A DNA stretch of 16,842 nt from Burkholderiaceae bacterium (GTDB lineage Bacteria; Pseudomonadota; Gammaproteobacteria; Burkholderiales; Burkholderiaceae). The position numbers and the translations under genes are program-made. Positions 12,942 to 16,842 of this stretch are shown here, in pieces (positions within the stretch are counted from its first letter, which is position 1; every line of letters begins with the position of its first letter). The stretch is taken from positions 1 through 16,842 of the forward strand of contig JAGOCV010000049.1 in the NCBI GenBank assembly GCA_017998575.1, read 5' to 3'. The notes under the pieces were generated by a model. The model had not been told where the DNA came from, searched no databases, and worked only from the letters and a program-made list of their open reading frames with translations.

Positions 12942-13544
12942 CTAGGCTACGTAGCCGGCCCGCAGCCGCTGCCACGTGGCGAGCGCGTGCGCCGGGGCCT
13001 GCGCGTCGCGCAGGAAGCGGCCGTCGTGCATCAAGGTCATCACGAGGCCATTGAGTTCGGACACCAGCTGCCCGGCGTCGGTGTCGGCGCGCAGGTGGCC
13101 TTCTTCCACCGCCTGCAGCACCGTGCGCCGCAGCGCCGCGCGCCAGCGGGTGACTTCCTGCAGCAGCAGTTCGCGCAATTCGCCTTCGCGGTCGTCCAGC
13201 TCGAACGCGCCGGCGGTGTAGAGGCAGCCGGTCTGCAGCTCGACGTCGCGCATGCGCGCGATCCAGCGTTGCATGATGCCGTCCAGCCTCGGCAGGCCGC
13301 GTGGGGACTGCATCGCGGGCACGAACACGTCGGCCAGGAAGCGGTGGCCGTATTCCTCGATCACGGCCTTCTGCAGCGCCTCGCGCGAACCCACGCGCGA
13401 GAACACGCCGCTCTTGGAGAGGCCGATGCGGTCGGCCACGGCCTGCAGCGTGATGGCCTCCAGCCCGTCGTGCAGGGCGAGATCCAGCGCCGCGCCGACG
13501 ATGGCGGCGCGGGTGAGTTCGCTTTTCTGGGTGCGGGCGTCCAT
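12942..13544 (-). CDS. TetR/AcrR-family repressor
   Basis: Encodes 200 residues, the usual size. The N-terminal DNA-binding domain covers about residues 9-56: TRAAIVGAALDLALHDGLEA, then the HTH ITLQAVADRIGLSKSGVFSR (33-50 region) and SREALQKAVIEEY. The rest is an all-helical ligand/dimer domain with TGCLYTAGAFELDD at 107-118, similar to TetR_C domains of AcrR-like repressors. The ATG at 13542-13544 is used. An operator-like palindrome lies 14-30 bases upstream of the ATG, so the gene is probably autoregulated, and the same site controls the membrane-peptide gene downstream. The inducing ligand is unknown. No efflux or enzyme gene is adjacent, other than the miniprotein. Confidence 0.9.
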   Translation of the reverse strand: MDARTQKSELTRAAIVGAALDLALHDGLEAITLQAVADRIGLSKSGVFSRVGSREALQKAVIEEYGHRFLADVFVPAMQSPRGLPRLDGIMQRWIARMRDVELQTGCLYTAGAFELDDREGELRELLLQEVTRWRAALRRTVLQAVEEGHLRADTDAGQLVSELNGLVMTLMHDGRFLRDAQAPAHALATWQRLRAGYVA

Positions 13545-13557
13545 GGGGCAGATATTA

Positions 13558-13574
13558 GCACGACTGTGCGAAAT
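13558..13574. promoter_or_regulatory. TetR operator copy 2, in the tetR promoter
   Basis: Identical 17-base core to copy 1. Here the left arm reads TAGCAC instead of TCGCAC, one mismatch from perfect symmetry. On the minus strand TAATAT (13552-13557), a possible -10, directly abuts the palindrome, placing the operator in the -10/-35 spacer of tetR. That is classic autorepression geometry. Confidence 0.65.
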
Positions 13575-13613
13575 TGACGTCGGCCGCGCGAAGGCCAGGA
13601 AATGGACGCTGCC

Positions 13614-14612
13614 TCAGGCCGACGGGGCCGGACGGCGGCGAGTGAATTGCTGCTCCACCACCTGCGTGCCCCACTGGTCGCCTGGTGCCTCGTGCGTCAG
13701 CTCGAAGCCGCAGGATTCGTAGAGCCGCCGGGCGGCGTCCAGGCCCCGGAATGTCCACAGCTGCGTCGCCTCGAAGCCGACGCGGTCGCAGAAAGCAATC
13801 GCCTCGTGCAGCAGGCGGCGGCCCGCGCCGCCGCCCCGGCAACCGTCGTCCAGGATGAACCAGCGCAGATGGGCGAGCCCGGCTCCCAGATCCTGACCGT
13901 CGATCGCGACGGAGCCGACGATGCGCCCGCCCTGTGTCGCGACCCAGAGGCCGTTGCATGGCTCATGAAGGCGCTGGCTGAAATCGGCCAGGCCGGCCGC
14001 CACGCGGCTCTCGAAGATCGCGCCGAAGCCCCAGTGCCGCGCGTAGAACGACGCGTGCATCTCGGTGACACGCCCGATCAGGCCCGGGCGATAGCCCGCT
14101 TCGACGGCGATCGGCGCCAGGCCGGTGCTCCGCACCGGATCGGCATCGCGACAGGCCCGGAGTGCGCCGGCATAGGCGTGTAGCCCCTGGACCACGGCCT
14201 GCTGTTGTGACGGGTTCAGCCGCTGCAAGGCGGTCATGACCTGCGCGCGCCCGTGCGCGTGAATGGCCCGCACGGTACGCCTGCCGCGCGCGGTCAGGTG
14301 CAACTGCTTGAGGCGCGCGTCGTCATGACCGCTGGACTCCCTGAGCTCGTCCGCTGCCACGAGCCGGGCCAGCATGCGGCTGACGCTCGACTTCTCCAGC
14401 GCCAGTACCTGCACCAGCTGGGCCGCGGTCATGTGGCCGTTCGCCTCGATCTCCAGCAGCGCATGCACGGCGGAGGGCGAATACTCGGTTGCGGCGAGCG
14501 TGGCCCGCATGAAGCCCAGCTCGCGCACCAGCGTGCGCGAGGCGGCGCGGATGGACTCGACGGGATCGTGGGCGGTGGCGCCCTCGGGCGCCTGGGCAGG
14601 TGGCGTGGCCAT
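13614..14612 (-). CDS. Bifunctional MarR-type HTH regulator / GNAT N-acetyltransferase
   Basis: Encodes 332 residues in two domains. Residues about 20-150 are a MarR winged helix (YSPSAVHALLEIEANGHMTA, LEKSSVSRMLARLVAADEL, then the wing GHDDARLKQLHLTARGR). Residues about 165-320 are a GNAT acetyltransferase with the acetyl-CoA loop CRGGGAGRRLL (RxxGxG at 259-264) and the C-terminal LDAARRLYESCGFE motif. This fused architecture is known in proteobacteria, with the acetyltransferase and regulator probably acting on one stress or toxin pathway; the substrate is unknown. Two ATGs are possible: 14610-14612 (chosen) and 14631-14633. Neither has a Shine-Dalgarno. A palindrome lies precisely between them, favouring the inner start. 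Confidence 0.88.
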   Translation of the reverse strand: MATPPAQAPEGATAHDPVESIRAASRTLVRELGFMRATLAATEYSPSAVHALLEIEANGHMTAAQLVQVLALEKSSVSRMLARLVAADELRESSGHDDARLKQLHLTARGRRTVRAIHAHGRAQVMTALQRLNPSQQQAVVQGLHAYAGALRACRDADPVRSTGLAPIAVEAGYRPGLIGRVTEMHASFYARHWGFGAIFESRVAAGLADFSQRLHEPCNGLWVATQGGRIVGSVAIDGQDLGAGLAHLRWFILDDGCRGGGAGRRLLHEAIAFCDRVGFEATQLWTFRGLDAARRLYESCGFELTHEAPGDQWGTQVVEQQFTRRRPAPSA

Positions 14613-14633
14613 ATGGTTGCATCGTACAACCAT
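14613..14633. promoter_or_regulatory. MarR-type palindrome abutting the start codon
   Basis: Seven-base perfect arms ATGGTTG and CAACCAT flank a 7-base centre, immediately upstream of the MarR-GNAT ATG. The size and symmetry suit a MarR dimer site, so autoregulation is likely. It lies where a ribosome-binding site should be, and none is visible, suggesting a leaderless or nearly leaderless mRNA starting next to the operator. Confidence 0.55.
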
Positions 14634-14673
14634 AAGGCGCCGTCTGGCGCAGGCGGTGCGCGGCGCGTGGGCT

Positions 14674-15150
14674 TCAGCCCACCCGGAAGAAGCGCATTTC
14701 CACCCGGTCGGGAAAGCGCGCGCCGGTGCCGATGAAGACGCTCTCGGTGAGCCACGCCAGCGCGGGCGAAGAAACCTCGAACGTGGGCACGCAGCGGAAA
14801 TAGATGGCGTCCGGATCCACCGGCTCGCCGCGCACCAGCCTGGCGATGTCTTGCGCGCTGCCGCGGCGCAGGGCGCGGTTCTGCACGAAGACGTGCTCGC
14901 CGCCGTCCAGCTGCAGCAGGTAGCTCGCATCGAGGTCGGCGCAGGTGTCGGAGACCACCAGCTGGAAGTCGGCGCCCCCGGGCATCACGCGCCCGTTCAT
15001 CTGCGGACCACTCACGCTGCCGCCCGTGATCGGGATGATGCGGCGCCGGCCGCGGCTGTTCAGGCCGGTGATGGCGCCGGCCTCCAGCGGCGCGGCGACG
15101 TGCACCACCAGGTCGGCGACGAACTCCAGCGGCGGGGTGGGCAGCGCCAT
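14674..15150 (-). CDS. DUF3237 family protein
   Basis: Encodes 158 residues. Family hallmarks are ITGGSVSGPQMNGRVMPGGA (41-60) followed by DFQLV, IYFRCVPTFEVSSP (116-129) and a C-terminal GTGAR...VEMRFFRVG. DUF3237 proteins are small beta-barrel proteins of unknown biochemical role, often found near aromatic-catabolism genes. The start is the ATG at 15148-15150, 14 bases after the fahA stop, so the two are almost certainly cotranscribed. This suggests a function in the same catabolic route, though none is established. Confidence 0.88.
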   Translation of the reverse strand: MALPTPPLEFVADLVVHVAAPLEAGAITGLNSRGRRRIIPITGGSVSGPQMNGRVMPGGADFQLVVSDTCADLDASYLLQLDGGEHVFVQNRALRRGSAQDIARLVRGEPVDPDAIYFRCVPTFEVSSPALAWLTESVFIGTGARFPDRVEMRFFRVG

Positions 15151-15164
15151 GGCGTGGCCCCGTG

Positions 15165-16487
15165 TCAGCCGATGGCCGGCAGCACTTCGCCGCGCGATTC
15201 GCCGAAGCCGATGCGCGCCGCGCCGGGCTTCTCGCACCAGCCGCGCAGGATCACGGCGTCGCCGTCTTCCAGGAAGGTGCGGCTCTCGCCCGTGGCCGGC
15301 AGCGGGATCTGCTTCGTGCCGCCGACCGACAGCTCGACGATGGCGCCGGCTTCTTCGTAGGTCGGACCCGAGATCGTGCCCGTGCCCAGCAGGTCGCCGG
15401 GCTGCAGGTTGCAGCCACCCACGGTGTGCTGCGTGACCATCTGGCCGATGGTCCAGTACTGGTGACGGAAGCTCGTGGCCGACAGGCGATCGGCCGCCAG
15501 GCCCCTGGCGCGGTGCTGCTGCGATTCGAGCCGCACTTCGAGCTGCACGTCCACGCCGCCGCGCTCGCGGTTGGCGGGGCTGTCGAGGTAAGCCAGCGGC
15601 TGCGGCTCGTCAGCGGGGTGGGCGAACGGCACGCGGTAGGGCTCCAGCGCTTCCATCGTCACGATCCACGGCGACACGGTGGTGCAGAAGTTCTTGCCCA
15701 GGAAGGGGCCCAGCGGCGCCATCTCCCAGAACTGGTGGTCACGTGCCGACCAGTCGTTGAGCAGGCACATGCCGAAGATCTGCTGCTCGGCCTCGGCCAT
15801 GGGCACCGGCTCGCCCTGGGCATTGCCCTGGCCGATGTAGAAGCCCATCTCCAGTTCGTAGTCGAGTCGCTTGCACGCGCCGTACACGGGGGCCTTGGCG
15901 CCGGGCGGCATGGCCTGGCCCATGGGGCGGCGGAAGGGCGTGCCGCTGATGACCACGCTGGAGGCGCGGCCGTGGTAGGCGATCGGGATCCACTGGAAGT
16001 TGGAGGTGAGCGGATCGTCCGGGCGCGCAATGCGACCCACGTTGCGCGCGTGATGGATGGACGTGTAGAAGTCGGTGTAGTTGCCCACGCGCGTGGGCAG
16101 CGAATATTCGACCTCCGCCATCGGCACCAGGCCGGCGCGCAAGGCCTGCACGCCCGGGCCCGACGCGCCCTCGCGCAGCAGGTCGAACAGCGCATGGCGC
16201 AGCGCGCTCCAGGCGCTGGGGCCCATGGCCATGAGGTCGTTGAGCGCATCCTTGGCGGCTGCATTGGCGGCCTGCGCGGCCAGGCCCGACACCGCGCCGG
16301 CACGCGACACGGCCGCCAGGTCGATCACCTGGTCGCCGATGGCCACGCCGCCGCGGAAAGCTTCGCTCGTGCCCTTGCGGCGGAACACGCCGAACGGCAG
16401 GTTCTGGATCGGGAAGTCGGTGCCCGCCGCGTTGGCGGATTCGAGCCAGCTCTTGGTTGCGGCGTCGTGGGTGTGGTTCAGGGCCAT
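15165..16487 (-). CDS. fahA: Fumarylacetoacetase
   Basis: Encodes 440 residues, slightly longer than mammalian FAH (about 420). It hydrolyses fumarylacetoacetate to fumarate and acetoacetate, the last step of tyrosine/homogentisate degradation. N-terminal FAH_N domain: DFPIQNLPFGVFRR (24-37). The catalytic set matches mouse FAH by alignment: Asp139 and His146 in DFYTSIHHARNVG, Glu211 and Glu213 in LDYELEMGFYIG, and Asp245 in LLNDWSARD, the metal ligands and catalytic base. GTGTISGP lies in the C-terminal part. The ATG at 16485-16487 has only a weak ribosome site. It is flanked by a cyclase-family gene (43 bases upstream) and DUF3237 (14 bases downstream), forming one operon. No hmgA is in the window. 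Confidence 0.96.
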   Translation of the reverse strand: MALNHTHDAATKSWLESANAAGTDFPIQNLPFGVFRRKGTSEAFRGGVAIGDQVIDLAAVSRAGAVSGLAAQAANAAAKDALNDLMAMGPSAWSALRHALFDLLREGASGPGVQALRAGLVPMAEVEYSLPTRVGNYTDFYTSIHHARNVGRIARPDDPLTSNFQWIPIAYHGRASSVVISGTPFRRPMGQAMPPGAKAPVYGACKRLDYELEMGFYIGQGNAQGEPVPMAEAEQQIFGMCLLNDWSARDHQFWEMAPLGPFLGKNFCTTVSPWIVTMEALEPYRVPFAHPADEPQPLAYLDSPANRERGGVDVQLEVRLESQQHRARGLAADRLSATSFRHQYWTIGQMVTQHTVGGCNLQPGDLLGTGTISGPTYEEAGAIVELSVGGTKQIPLPATGESRTFLEDGDAVILRGWCEKPGAARIGFGESRGEVLPAIG

Positions 16488-16530
16488 GTCTTGTGTGTCT
16501 CTCGTCTGGGATGGGGAAGGCTCGAACGTA

Positions 16531-16842
16531 TCAGACCGAAGCCATCAGTGCATCGTCGAAGATGGCGACGGCGCGCGTCCAGCCGGCGGATGCGCCGCGG
16601 ATCTTGTGCGGGAAGCAGCTGATGAAAAAGCCCGTGGGCGGCAGCGCTTCGAGGTTGTGCAGCTTCTCGATGTGGCAGTAGCCGATGTCGCGGCCGGCCT
16701 TGTGGCCTTCCCAGATCAGGCCGGCGTCCTTCGTCTCGCCGTACTTCACGGCGGTGTGAACGAAGGGCGCGTCCCAGCTCCAGCCGTCGGTGCCGGTCAG
16801 GCGCACGCCGCGCTCCAGCAGGTACATCGTGGCCACGTAGCC
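16531..16842 (-). CDS. Cyclase family (kynurenine formamidase-like) metal-dependent hydrolase, C-terminal part
   Basis: The C-terminal 103 residues are inside the window; the start lies beyond base 16842. Sequence features include LERGVRLTGTDGWSWDAPF, IWEGHKAGRDIGYCHIEKL, and KIRGASAGWTRAVAIF near the end. These fit the cyclase (PF04199) family of kynurenine formamidase/isatin-hydrolase-like enzymes, which hydrolyse amide or cyclic substrates using a metal held by His/Asp motifs. Those N-terminal metal ligands (HxGTHxDxP in the family) are not visible here. It is the first visible gene of the fahA operon, so an aromatic or ring-opened substrate is plausible but inferred. Confidence 0.88.
   Translation of the reverse strand, partial: GYVATMYLLERGVRLTGTDGWSWDAPFVHTAVKYGETKDAGLIWEGHKAGRDIGYCHIEKLHNLEALPPTGFFISCFPHKIRGASAGWTRAVAIFDDALMASV

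Overview
The window looks like chromosomal DNA of a high-GC betaproteobacterium, most likely Burkholderiales and Comamonadaceae-like. The evidence is the very GC-rich coding sequence (48 of 60 bases in 5041-5100), a Bug-type tripartite tricarboxylate receptor, several LysR/MarR/TetR regulators, and aromatic-catabolism genes such as fumarylacetoacetase. Gene density is high. No gap between genes exceeds about 175 bases. No tRNA, rRNA, CRISPR array or insertion sequence was seen.

Layout. 1-157: tail of a VOC/PhnB-like protein. 247-693: small membrane protein. 712-1137 and 1246-2673 (minus): glycine-zipper lipoprotein and FAD-linked D-2-hydroxyacid (lactate/glycolate-type) dehydrogenase. 2847-3836 (plus): thioredoxin-like protein and PduO-type cobalamin adenosyltransferase. 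3861-3944: a 17-bp palindrome and a classic intrinsic terminator, just in front of a Bug receptor gene (3973-4965) and an octopine/nopaline-type dehydrogenase (4983-6101). A LysR gene (5849-7009, minus) runs tail-to-tail into the dehydrogenase gene and overlaps it by 253 bp. 7156-8487: AsmA-like membrane-anchored protein. 8492-9433 (minus): CysB-type regulator. 9555-10850 (minus): NCS2 uracil/xanthine permease.

10857-12710 is the most foreign-looking part. It has an AT-rich leader with a 9-bp inverted repeat, an SMC/ABC-like AAA ATPase (11003-12190), and a RloB-like TOPRIM partner (12203-12708) broken by a two-base shift in a CG-dinucleotide tract. This resembles split ATPase-TOPRIM anti-phage modules (RloA/RloB, AbiL or PARIS logic) and is the best candidate for an interesting system here.

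12735-13574 is a small regulatory circuit: a TetR repressor gene and a 37-residue membrane peptide gene, each preceded by the same 17-bp palindromic operator. 13614-14612 encodes a MarR-GNAT fusion whose start codon abuts a 21-bp palindrome. 14674-16842 (minus) is a probable catabolic operon: cyclase-family hydrolase (cut by the window edge), fumarylacetoacetase fahA, and a DUF3237 protein.
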